Shown here: positions 13,447 to 21,051 of the stretch, one piece after another
How positions within the stretch are numbered: the first letter of the stretch is position 1
Layout of the letters: every line of letters starts with the position of its first letter
NCBI GenBank assembly: GCA_009377735.1
Contig: WHTL01000013.1
Span: 1 to 24,308, forward strand
Length of the DNA: 24,308 nucleotides
Source of the DNA: Acidimicrobiia bacterium
GTDB lineage: Bacteria > Actinomycetota > Acidimicrobiia > Spongiisociales > ZC4RG35
Direction: 5' to 3'
Notes under the pieces: generated by a model
The model's input: the letters and a program-made list of their open reading frames with translations, nothing else
What the model was told of the DNA's origin: nothing
Databases searched by the model: none
Program-made: the position numbers and the translations under genes

Positions 13447-14024
13447 GCACTAGCAGGGACCGGGTCCTGGTAGGGCTCCGCAACCCGGGGCTCGACTACG
13501 TCGGGACTCGCCACAATGTCGGTTACGAGGTCGTGGAAGTGCTTGCCTTCGATCATAAGATCGAATTGGGCAACGGCCCCAGCGGGGTCAGATGCGACGT
13601 GGCAACTGTTCGTGTCGACGACACGAGGCTCATGTTGGCTGCGCCTCAGACGTACATGAACGAGTCGGGTGCCGCCGTCAGGGCGCTCCTCGATTACCAC
13701 TCCATCGAGGACTCTGACCTGTTGGTAATCCACGACGACATTGACCTCCCTTTTGGGAAGGTCAAGGTGGCCTTCGGGGGAGGTGCCGGAGGCCACAACG
13801 GTCTCAGATCAGTGATCCAACATTTGGGTCACCGTGACTTTCACCGTCTCAAGATCGGGGTGGGACGTCCCCCGGGTCGGATGGACCCCGCCGTCTATGT
13901 CCTCAATAGATTCGGGAAGTCGGAACGGGAAGAGATGGACATCGTCGTATCGAATGCCGCCGACATTGCCCATCTGTGGATCGCCGACCCCGAAGACGCC
14001 CGACAGCGCGCCGGCGAGATCTAA
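13443..14024 (+). CDS. pth: Peptidyl-tRNA hydrolase, probable CTG start
   Basis: Peptidyl-tRNA hydrolase rescues tRNA from prematurely released peptidyl-tRNA. All active-site positions are present when the frame is read from 13443: Asn14 (GLRNPG), His24 (TRHNVG), Asn73 (YMNESG), Asp98 (IHDDIDLP) and Asn119 (GHNGLRS). The total is 193 residues, normal for Pth. No ATG, GTG or TTG exists in this frame before the GTG at 13533, which would delete the Asn and His motifs. The CTG at 13443 overlaps the rplY stop as CTGA, the same 4-nt overlap seen for most neighbours, and GAGGAAG lies 4 nt upstream as Shine-Dalgarno. I therefore infer a CTG start; a base error changing ATG or GTG is the alternative. 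The motif GLRNPG has Arg where Gly is usual. Confidence 0.85.
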   Translation: MSTSRDRVLVGLRNPGLDYVGTRHNVGYEVVEVLAFDHKIELGNGPSGVRCDVATVRVDDTRLMLAAPQTYMNESGAAVRALLDYHSIEDSDLLVIHDDIDLPFGKVKVAFGGGAGGHNGLRSVIQHLGHRDFHRLKIGVGRPPGRMDPAVYVLNRFGKSEREEMDIVVSNAADIAHLWIADPEDARQRAGEI

Positions 14025-14055
14025 TTGTCCCCCCCTAGTTCCGAGGGGGGAGAAT
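14024..14055 (-). repeat. Dispersed C-tract/G-tract inverted repeat, copy 3
   Basis: On the minus strand: ATTCTCCCCCCTCG, then GAACTA, then GGGGGGGACAAT. Ends match copy 2 exactly. It lies directly behind the pth stop codon and before pgsA, the only copy between two genes on the same strand. Confidence 0.65.
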
Positions 14056-14076
14056 CGCAGTGCAGGGTGCGACCCG

Positions 14077-14682
14077 GTGGGGTGGGGAGGCTACCGTTAT
14101 CATCGCCACGTCTGTCTCTCCAGGAAACCCACAATCTCTGTACCCGACTATCTAGCACTGAGCCGTGTGGCCAGTGTCCCCTTCATCATGGCATTCGCCC
14201 TTGCCTCCGTTGAGCACCATCTCGGGATTGCCGCCGGTGTGTTCGCTTTCGCCGGTGCCACCGACTTCTTCGATGGATATCTGGCGAGGCGATGGAAGGT
14301 GGAATCCACACTGGGAGCTTTTCTCGACACCACTGCCGACAAGATCCTGGTAACGGGTTCCCTGCTGGCTCTGATCGCAATCGATCGAGCCTCGATCTGG
14401 GCGGCGTTCATCATCATCGTGAGAGAGTTCTCGGTGATGGCGCTACGAGGAGTGGTCGCCATCGAGGGCGGCTTCGTCCGACCATCCACCTGGGGGAAGA
14501 TCAAAGCAGCGGTACAATTTCTCGCCATTTTCCTGGCCTTTCTGCGTCTCCCTTCGCCATGGGGTCCGTTATATCTTGACGAGTGGGTCATGTGGATTGC
14601 TGTCATCGTCACGATGGCCTCCTTCTGGGGTTACGTGAGCGGCTTTCTGGAGACGATGCGGGCGGATAGGAAGAGTTCTTGA
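14077..14682 (+). CDS. pgsA: CDP-diacylglycerol--glycerol-3-phosphate 3-phosphatidyltransferase
   Basis: A CDP-alcohol phosphatidyltransferase making phosphatidylglycerol phosphate, a precursor of phosphatidylglycerol and cardiolipin, in the membrane. The full signature D-x2-DG-x2-AR-x8-G-x3-D-x3-D is present in DFFDGYLAR ... LGAFLDTTAD, with several hydrophobic segments (VPFIMAFALAS, ILVTGSLLALIAI, AAVQFLAIFLAF, WIAVIVTMASFWGYV). The start is uncertain: conserved sequence begins at about VPDYLALSRV (14140), and the only conventional codon upstream is GTG 14077, which has no clear Shine-Dalgarno and adds ~20 atypical residues (201 residues in total). A TATCAT box at 14098-14103 sits inside this extension. 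Its stop overlaps the next start (TTGA). Related phosphatidyltransferases with the same motif cannot be fully excluded. Confidence 0.82.
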   Translation: MGWGGYRYHRHVCLSRKPTISVPDYLALSRVASVPFIMAFALASVEHHLGIAAGVFAFAGATDFFDGYLARRWKVESTLGAFLDTTADKILVTGSLLALIAIDRASIWAAFIIIVREFSVMALRGVVAIEGGFVRPSTWGKIKAAVQFLAIFLAFLRLPSPWGPLYLDEWVMWIAVIVTMASFWGYVSGFLETMRADRKSS

Positions 14683-15665
14683 GCAGGGTGGTGGGTGTCA
14701 CGGGTGGGACCGGCGTGGTCGGTTCGAGTTTGGTCCGTCATCTGGTCGAGGACGGGCATCGTGTCCGTGCCCTAGCACGGAGCGAGGCTTCCGCCCGGCT
14801 ACTGACCGGTATGGGGGCGGAACCCGTCACCGGTGACGTTCTCGACCGTGATTCGGTGATCAGTGGGTTCTCCGGAGCCGAGTGGGTCTTCCACGTAGCG
14901 GGTGTCAACGAGATGTGCTCCCGGGATCCGGCCATCATGTATCGGGTCAACCACGAGGGCACGCTCAATGTCCTGGAAGCGGTGAGAGCCGTCGGCGCCC
15001 AGCGCATGATCCACACCTCCTCGGCAGTGACCATCGGCGAGCCGCGCGGCTCGGTGGCGGTGGAGACCATGCCCCACCGCGGGTCCTACCTGAGCAATTA
15101 TGAGCGGTCCAAGACCGAGTCGGAGCAGGCACTCCTCGAAGCACGGGGAGATACCGAGGTCGTCATGGTGAATCCGGCGTCCGTTCAGGGTCCGGGTCGG
15201 GCAACAGGAACGGGCAAGATCATCATCGATATCCTGTCGCACAAACTCGGCGTGCTGTTGGACACGATTCTGACATTGGTCGACATAGACGACACGGCGC
15301 GTGGTCATCTGCTCGCCGCTGAGAACGGGCGCCCGGGGGAGCGATACCTTCTGGCCGGATGGTACGGATCGATCCACGACGCCCTCAGCATCGTCGAGTC
15401 AGTGACCGGGGAGACCATCGATGTCCGTTTCCTGCCGATACCGCTCGCTGCGGCCGGTTCGGCGGTGATGGCAGGCGTCGACCGCGTTCGTGGCCGGAAA
15501 CCACGGTTCTGCCCGGAGATGATCAGGGTCATGGCCCACGGCCACACCTACGATGGGTCCCGGGCGACAAGGGAACTCGGGTTGGAGTACACCCCGATCG
15601 CGGAAACTCTTCGCAACATCATCGAGTGGGCGCATGGGGAGGGACTTCTTGATGACACCGGATGA
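14679..15665 (+). CDS. NAD(P)-dependent epimerase/dehydratase-type (extended SDR) protein
   Basis: A 328-residue extended short-chain dehydrogenase. GGTGVVG (9-15) is the Rossmann nucleotide-binding loop, GDVLD follows the second beta-alpha unit, HVAG is the adenine-site motif, and Ser114/115, Tyr141 and Lys145 (YERSK) form the catalytic set. VNPASVQGPGR is the usual substrate-side motif. The family includes sugar epimerases, dihydroflavonol-reductase-like and 3-beta-hydroxysteroid-dehydrogenase-like enzymes; the overall look is of the latter (DFR-like) group, but the substrate cannot be assigned. It starts with TTG overlapping the pgsA stop (TTGA), and its end overlaps the next gene by 14 nt, so it belongs to the same transcription unit. 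Confidence 0.85.
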   Translation: MSRVVGVTGGTGVVGSSLVRHLVEDGHRVRALARSEASARLLTGMGAEPVTGDVLDRDSVISGFSGAEWVFHVAGVNEMCSRDPAIMYRVNHEGTLNVLEAVRAVGAQRMIHTSSAVTIGEPRGSVAVETMPHRGSYLSNYERSKTESEQALLEARGDTEVVMVNPASVQGPGRATGTGKIIIDILSHKLGVLLDTILTLVDIDDTARGHLLAAENGRPGERYLLAGWYGSIHDALSIVESVTGETIDVRFLPIPLAAAGSAVMAGVDRVRGRKPRFCPEMIRVMAHGHTYDGSRATRELGLEYTPIAETLRNIIEWAHGEGLLDDTG

Positions 15666-16083
15666 GGTAAACGGCTTCGTGGCAATCCAATACCCGGCAG
15701 TTTCGGAGGGTGGCTTTAGCTGTGAGGAGACAGGGGAGGGAGTGGCACTGGCACGGTGGCGTCACCAGCCCGAGGAGCTACGGCCCGGAGGTCTGATCTC
15801 CGGTGTTACCCAGTTCACATTGTGTGACCTAGCACTCTGGTTCGCAACCTTCACCGTGATAGGTCTCGAGGCCATGGCACTCACCGCCGACATGAGTATC
15901 CGATTCCTCCGACCGGCCAAAGGCGGAGACCTGCTGGGAAGGGCAACATTGGTGCATTCGGGTCGCAATCGGCTGATCGGTGAGATCGCCCTATGGGTGG
16001 ACGGCGCCCCAGAACGGCTCGTGGGACACGCCACAGGCAGCTATGCCCCGCCACGCAAAGAAGAGACACCCAACCAGACATGA
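15652..16083 (+). CDS. PaaI-type hotdog thioesterase
   Basis: A 143-residue single hotdog-fold protein, expected to hydrolyse acyl- or aryl-CoA thioesters. Typical features: LRPGGLISGVTQFTLCDLALW, corresponding to the hot-dog helix with the catalytic-site Gly and Asp, then LTADMSIRFLRPAKGGDLLGRATLVHSGR and a final VGHATGSY. The ATG at 15652 overlaps the upstream SDR gene by 14 nt and has GGGAGG 9 nt upstream. Its stop overlaps the mfd start (ATGA). The true CoA substrate is unknown; sitting between lipid-related genes and mfd may only reflect operon packing. Confidence 0.85.
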   Translation: MTPDEVNGFVAIQYPAVSEGGFSCEETGEGVALARWRHQPEELRPGGLISGVTQFTLCDLALWFATFTVIGLEAMALTADMSIRFLRPAKGGDLLGRATLVHSGRNRLIGEIALWVDGAPERLVGHATGSYAPPRKEETPNQT

Positions 16084-19000
16084 GCCCGCCCCTGGAGTAC
16101 CTCCTCGATAGGTGGCGCGCCGCCGACCTGCCATCCATCCCCGGCCGTTGGGCAGTTGCTGTTGGTGGCAGGGCGTTCGCCATCGCAGGACTTGCCCGTA
16201 GTCAGGATGACGTCCTGTTGGTGGTGGTGCCGGGGGAGCGTCAGGCCGAGGAGCTGGCCGACGATCTCGCCCTGTTCTTGCCAAAGGTGAGTCATTGTCC
16301 CGCATGGGAGGTCCTCCCGTTTGAGCATGTGTCCCCGAACGTCGCCACCATGGCCTCCCGTTGTAGGTCCCGGGTAGCTCTGGAGGACGATGAGCCGGGC
16401 AGGGTGGTGGTGGCTTCGGTTCGTGCTGCCATCCAGCGGTTGAGCCCATCCTCGCCACGCCCCACCATCCTCGAGACCGGTGGCCAGTACGACCTCGAAG
16501 AGCTCACGGTGGGTCTTGCCGGGATGGGGTACACCAGGACGGACCGGGTGGAGTCGAGGGGCGAGTATGCGGTGCGCGGAGGCATCCTCGATGTCTTCCC
16601 CGCCGATGGTGACCAGCCTGTTCGAGCAGACTTCTTCGGTGACGAACTGGACGATCTGCGTCTTTTCGAGGCCGCGAGTCAGCGGTCGGCCCAGGCGATT
16701 GAGTCCTGCGAAGTGTTTCCGGCACGGGAGGTGAGACCGGGATCCGATGTGAGGGAGACTGCCGAGGGCCTCATCGCTACCGAGCCCTGGGCGGCGTCGA
16801 CCTGGGAGCGGTTAGCGACCGGTCATGTCTTTTCCGGAATGGAATCGTGGCTTCCCTGGCTGGCCCCCGAGAAATGTCTTCTCGATGTGAACCCCGGTCA
16901 TTTGGTGCTGGTCGACCCAGCACGGGCCACATCGAGAAGCGATGAGCTCACGAAGGAAGAAGCCGATCTGGCCGAGGCGTTGGCACCCACCTGGGGAGAC
17001 CGCGCTCCTGCCGCCGGGGAGCATCCCCACCTCTTCTTGGAGCTGGCTTCCCGCACGGATGGGGCACTGGAAGTGCCGGCGACACCGATGTCTCCCGGCG
17101 ACTCGGTGTTGGAGATTCGGCGTCTCGACGCCGTCGCCGGCGATCCCGACTCCGTGGCCGATGCTCTCGGCCGCCTTATCGAGATGGGAAACACGGTGGT
17201 GGTGGCGATGGACGGTGACACCGCAGCCGAACGGGTGAGGAAGGTCATCGCGGATCATGGTCTCGTGCTGGGGGCAGGAGAGCGGTCCGGGATCATCTCT
17301 ACCGGCATCCATCGGGGGTTCATCGCCCCCGGGCCGGCCGTGGCGGTACTAGGAGAGCAGGAGATCGCCGGGAGAAGACGGAGCCATCGTCGGGGGAGAG
17401 CAAGATCGGCGATTGCCGGACGACGAGATTACGGAGATCTCACCGAGGGGGACTACGTGGTGCACTATCAGCACGGCATCGGCCGCTTCGAGGGATTGGT
17501 CTCACGCACCATGGCCGGGGTGGAGCGGGAGTACCTGGTGGTGGCGTACGCCGCCGGCGACCGTCTCTATGTCCCCACCGACCAGTTGGCGGCGGTCACC
17601 AGATACACCGGGGGAGAAACCCCACGGGTCTCCCGCATGGGTGGCAAGGACTGGTCCGATCAGAAGCAGCGCGTTCGGAAGGCCGTTGCTGCCGTTGCCC
17701 AGCAGGTGGTCGAGTTGCACCGACAACGTGCGCTGGCAACGGGTTTTGCGTTCCCAGACGACTCACCCTGGCAGCGGGAACTCGAGGCCGGATTCCCATA
17801 TGAGGAGACCCCAGATCAGCTCACCGCCATCTCGGACGTCACCACCGACCTCGAGTCGGCGAGACCCATGGACCGCCTCATTTTCGGTGATGTCGGGTTC
17901 GGGAAGACCGAGATAGCCATCCGAGCTGCGTTCAAGGCCGTCCAGGCTGGGAAGCAGGTTGCCGTCCTGGCTCCAACCACCCTGCTGGCCCAACAGCACC
18001 ATCAGACCTTCAGCGAGCGACTCGAGCAGTTCCCTGTCCGAGTGGAGGCATTGTCACGGTTCCTCACCGCTGCTCAGCAGAGACGAGTTGTCGCCGACAT
18101 TGCCAGCGGCGAGGTAGATGTCGTGGTGGGAACTCACCGGCTCCTTTCCGACGACGTCAGCTTCCACGATCTCGGTCTCCTCGTAATCGACGAGGAGCAG
18201 CGCTTCGGGGTGGGGGCGAAGGACGCCATGAAGAGGCTCAGAGTGGGTGTCGACGTGCTCACCCTGACCGCCACCCCCATTCCGAGGACCTTGGAGATGG
18301 CCCTCACGGGGATCCGCGACGTCTCCCACATCCGCACCGCCCCCGAGGACCGTCATCCCATCCTCACCTACGTGGGACCCTACGACGAACAGGCGGCCTC
18401 CGCGGGAATCCGAAGGGAGCTCCTCAGGGAGGGCCAGGTCTTCTACGTCCACAACAGGGTTCGGTCCATCGGCAGAGCGGTGGAGCATCTCCGTGAGCTT
18501 GTTCCCGATGCCCGTTATGCGGTGGCCCACGGACAGATGTCGGAGGGTCAGCTGGAGCAGGTGATGCTCGATTTCTGGAACCATGAATACGACGTGTTGG
18601 TGGCGACCACCATCATCGAGTCGGGTCTGGACCTTCCCCAAGTGAACACCCTTATCGTGGAGCGGGCCGACCTGTTGGGTCTCGCCCAGCTCTATCAGTT
18701 GCGGGGCCGGGTAGGTCGGAGCGATCAGAGGGCATATGCCTATCTGTTCCATCCCCGAGATGAGCGTCTCACCGAGGAGGCCCATCGGCGACTGGAGGCT
18801 GTCGGTGAGGCCACCGATCTCGGCTCGGGCTTCCATCTCGCCTTGAGGGATCTCGAGATACGGGGTGCCGGCTCGATCCTTGGCGAGGTCCAATCGGGTC
18901 ATATCGCCGCGGTGGGGTTCGATCTCTATTCAGAGCTGGTCGCTGAGGCCGTAGCGGAACTCTCGGGTACCGAGACGGAGGAGGGCCCGAAAGAGGTGAG

Positions 19001-19421
19001 GATCGACCTCCCCATCGATGCCCACCTCTCAGTGGAGTACGTAGTTGAGGCGTCCCTGCGACTCGAGGGATATCAGAGGCTGGCTGCGACTACCAGCGAT
19101 GCCGAGATTCAAGACGTTCAGAAGGAGTGGGAGGACCGCTTCGGTCCGCTTCCGTCCGAAGCGATTGCCCTCTGTGACGTGGCCCGTCTCCGAGTGGCGG
19201 CGCAGGGTGCCGGTCTGACGGAAGTCATCAAACTTCGGGGGGAGGTGCGGCTGGCACCGGTCGACCTTACCCCCATCCAGGAGGTGCGTCTCGAGCGGAT
19301 CGAGCGACGGGCCGTGTTGCGTGCGGCCGAGGGCGTCTTGTTCATACCGGCACCGACCCCTCTGATCGATGGTCTCATCGAGTTCATCACCCAGATCTGG
19401 CCACCAGACGAGGATAAGTAA
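16080..19421 (+). CDS. mfd: Transcription-repair coupling factor Mfd
   Basis: A 1113-residue translocase that removes RNA polymerase stalled at DNA lesions and recruits UvrA. The N-terminal UvrB-like part includes RGEYAVRGGILDVFPADG; a very basic linker (around residues 428-445, RRRSHRRGRAR) precedes the CarD-like RNA-polymerase-interacting domain from about residue 454 (LTEGDYVVHYQHGIGRFEG). The RecG-like motor has Walker A GDVGFGKT (603-610), DEEQ (704-707), TATPIPRT, then ATTIIESGLDLP and QLRGRVGRS. The C-terminal TRCF domain follows (residues ~950-1113). Length is slightly below the usual ~1150. The ATG at 16080 overlaps the thioesterase stop (ATGA). No motif is missing. Confidence 0.96.
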   Translation: MSPPLEYLLDRWRAADLPSIPGRWAVAVGGRAFAIAGLARSQDDVLLVVVPGERQAEELADDLALFLPKVSHCPAWEVLPFEHVSPNVATMASRCRSRVALEDDEPGRVVVASVRAAIQRLSPSSPRPTILETGGQYDLEELTVGLAGMGYTRTDRVESRGEYAVRGGILDVFPADGDQPVRADFFGDELDDLRLFEAASQRSAQAIESCEVFPAREVRPGSDVRETAEGLIATEPWAASTWERLATGHVFSGMESWLPWLAPEKCLLDVNPGHLVLVDPARATSRSDELTKEEADLAEALAPTWGDRAPAAGEHPHLFLELASRTDGALEVPATPMSPGDSVLEIRRLDAVAGDPDSVADALGRLIEMGNTVVVAMDGDTAAERVRKVIADHGLVLGAGERSGIISTGIHRGFIAPGPAVAVLGEQEIAGRRRSHRRGRARSAIAGRRDYGDLTEGDYVVHYQHGIGRFEGLVSRTMAGVEREYLVVAYAAGDRLYVPTDQLAAVTRYTGGETPRVSRMGGKDWSDQKQRVRKAVAAVAQQVVELHRQRALATGFAFPDDSPWQRELEAGFPYEETPDQLTAISDVTTDLESARPMDRLIFGDVGFGKTEIAIRAAFKAVQAGKQVAVLAPTTLLAQQHHQTFSERLEQFPVRVEALSRFLTAAQQRRVVADIASGEVDVVVGTHRLLSDDVSFHDLGLLVIDEEQRFGVGAKDAMKRLRVGVDVLTLTATPIPRTLEMALTGIRDVSHIRTAPEDRHPILTYVGPYDEQAASAGIRRELLREGQVFYVHNRVRSIGRAVEHLRELVPDARYAVAHGQMSEGQLEQVMLDFWNHEYDVLVATTIIESGLDLPQVNTLIVERADLLGLAQLYQLRGRVGRSDQRAYAYLFHPRDERLTEEAHRRLEAVGEATDLGSGFHLALRDLEIRGAGSILGEVQSGHIAAVGFDLYSELVAEAVAELSGTETEEGPKEVRIDLPIDAHLSVEYVVEASLRLEGYQRLAATTSDAEIQDVQKEWEDRFGPLPSEAIALCDVARLRVAAQGAGLTEVIKLRGEVRLAPVDLTPIQEVRLERIERRAVLRAAEGVLFIPAPTPLIDGLIEFITQIWPPDEDK

Positions 19422-19513
19422 GGAACCAGGGGCTACCCCCGACGTTCCGCTTCTAGGAATCTGGCTCTACCATGGTATGGCATCCCAATCTCCCCTCTTG
19501 GAAGGCTATTTCT

Positions 19514-20623
19514 GTGAGAGTGCGTTATTTGTCGTTGACCCTTGCCCTGTTGGTGGTTTTGGCCGCCTGCAATGGCGACGGGTCGACCACCACGACCGAA
19601 GGCAGTGATACGACAGGCTCCGATACTGAAGCTACCGCCACCACAGGCGGTGGGGAAGAGACTGTCACCACCGGCGATAGCGGCACCAACACCACGGTGG
19701 CGGGAACGCCGACCACAGGTGGGGAGGGGACGACTCCAACCACGGTCGAGCCCTTTGCGATGCCCGGCGAGGACGAAGTGCTTGTCACGATGAATGGCAC
19801 CGACGTCGCCACCAAGGACGTGCTGGAGATCCTGGGTGAGGATGGTGCGGCCACCATCGACAAGTCGACGTTCGTAAACGCCCTTTCGCAGCTAATGCAG
19901 TTCCGCCTCATCCGTGGGGCCGCCACCGAAACACATCAGGTCGATGAGCCGGGACAGGATCGGATCGACGGTTTCCTCGAGGAGAACTTCCCCGATCAGA
20001 GTGTCGACGAAGTCGCAACCAGTGCTGGTTTCCCCAGTGCGGCCGCTGTTAACGAGGCGATTGTGGTCACCCTGATGCTGGAGGATGTTGAGGCAAAGCT
20101 GGCCGATCCTTCCTCCGTCAGCGACGCTGACGCCCAGACCGCCATCGACGACGGCACGCTGACCGAGGTGTGCGCCTCCCACATCCTCGTCGCCACCGAA
20201 GAGGAGGCCAACGATGCCATCGCGAGAATCGAAGGTGGTGAGGACTTCGCCGCGGTGGCAACGGAGATTTCCACCGACACTGGAAGTGGCGCCAACGGAG
20301 GCGACCTGGGTTGTACCAACCCGTCCACATATGTCCCCGAGTTCGCCGAGGCCACCCTGTCCGCCGTGATAGGCGAGCTCACCGCACCGGTGGAGACACA
20401 GTTCGGCTTCCATATCATCCGGGTCGATGAGCGCAACGAGCCCAACCTCCAAGAGGCGAAGCAGCAGCTTGCCGAACAGGAGGCAGCTACCCAATCCCAG
20501 AGCTTCCTGGAGAACACGTTCAACGAGGCCGAAGTGAACGTCCATCTCACGTCCCTAGGTGCATGGGATCCCGCGGTAGGCGGATTGGTTCCAGCTTCTC
20601 AAGTCACACCAGCCCCCGAGTGA
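19514..20623 (+). CDS. Parvulin-type peptidyl-prolyl isomerase lipoprotein (SurA/PrsA-like)
   Basis: A 369-residue exported chaperone. The signal sequence YLSLTLALLVVLAAC has a lipobox; a Thr/Gly/Glu-rich linker of about 60 residues follows. The middle resembles the SurA N-terminal chaperone domain (VLVTMNGTDVATKDVLEIL, then MQFRLIRGAA). Residues ~217-307 are the parvulin domain: ASHILVATEEEANDAIARIEGGEDFAAVA, GGDLGC, FAEATLS, QFGFHIIRVDER. It should help fold secreted proteins at the outer face of the membrane. Start: GTG 19514 gives a signal peptide at the N-terminus and has GGAAGG 8 nt upstream; the ATG at 19472 would add 14 hydrophilic residues and lies within a TACCAT box (19468-19473) that may be a local promoter. 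It overlaps the next gene as GTGA. Confidence 0.9.
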   Translation: MRVRYLSLTLALLVVLAACNGDGSTTTTEGSDTTGSDTEATATTGGGEETVTTGDSGTNTTVAGTPTTGGEGTTPTTVEPFAMPGEDEVLVTMNGTDVATKDVLEILGEDGAATIDKSTFVNALSQLMQFRLIRGAATETHQVDEPGQDRIDGFLEENFPDQSVDEVATSAGFPSAAAVNEAIVVTLMLEDVEAKLADPSSVSDADAQTAIDDGTLTEVCASHILVATEEEANDAIARIEGGEDFAAVATEISTDTGSGANGGDLGCTNPSTYVPEFAEATLSAVIGELTAPVETQFGFHIIRVDERNEPNLQEAKQQLAEQEAATQSQSFLENTFNEAEVNVHLTSLGAWDPAVGGLVPASQVTPAPE

Positions 20624-21051
20624 TACACGTCGTCGGGCTGGGAACCGGTGATCTCCATCGGATTCCCGATCCGGCTCGGGTCATCCTCGAGGACCCGGCC
20701 ACCACGGTGGTTCTGCGAACGATCGAGCATCCGGCAGCGCGCCAACTCGCTGACAAGCGAGAGGTCCTGACATGTGACGAGCTCTATGAGTCCTCTTCGA
20801 CCTTCGATGAGGTGTATCAACGAATCATCGACCGACTCCGATCGGTTGACGGGGAGGTTGTCTATGCGGTTCCCGGAAGTCCCACCATTGGTGAGTTCGT
20901 GGTGCGGCGTCTTCTCGACGAGGGCGATCGGGTTGAGATCGTCGCAGGCCATTCGTTCATCGATGCCGTCCTGGCCGAGGTGGGATACGACCTTTGGAGC
21001 GGGGTCTCACGATCCTCAATGCCCACGATTTACCCGACCCACTCGTCCTAA
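20620..21051 (+). CDS. YabN-type protein, tetrapyrrole-methylase-like N-terminal half (frameshifted)
   Basis: The GTG at 20620 overlaps the parvulin-gene stop (GTGA) and opens VIHVVGLGTGDL, the nucleotide-binding start of corrin/porphyrin methylases, with YAVPGSPTIGE and AGHSFIDAVLAEVGYDLWSG further on. In YabN-type proteins this domain is fused to MazG. Here the frame stays correct to LWSG at ~21000 and then runs into a stop at 21051 through unrelated residues, while the expected continuation (LTILNAHDLP) is in another frame from ~21004. A single missing base in the GGGG run at 21001-21004 explains it. So this and the next entry are one gene of about 466 residues, broken by a real mutation or a sequence error. 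Confidence 0.8.
   Translation: MIHVVGLGTGDLHRIPDPARVILEDPATTVVLRTIEHPAARQLADKREVLTCDELYESSSTFDEVYQRIIDRLRSVDGEVVYAVPGSPTIGEFVVRRLLDEGDRVEIVAGHSFIDAVLAEVGYDLWSGVSRSSMPTIYPTHSS

Noticed and set aside
13230..13796. Ser/Ala-rich minus-strand frame
   Set aside because: It mirrors the acidic tail codons of rplY and the N-terminus of pth; no family resemblance.
13533..14024. Pth starting at GTG 13533
   Set aside because: It would remove the catalytic Asn and His motifs (GLRNPG, TRHNVG) that are plainly encoded upstream in frame.
15993..16079. Upstream extension of mfd
   Set aside because: It lies within the thioesterase gene in another frame and has no Mfd homology; ATG 16080 in the ATGA overlap is better.
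19425..19513. ATG at 19472 as start of the parvulin lipoprotein
   Set aside because: It places 14 hydrophilic residues before the signal peptide and overlaps a TACCAT box; GTG 19514 has a Shine-Dalgarno.
20990..21010. Programmed -1 frameshift in yabN/mazG
   Set aside because: The sequence AGC GGG GTC is not a standard slippery heptamer and I see no obvious downstream stimulator; an indel is simpler.
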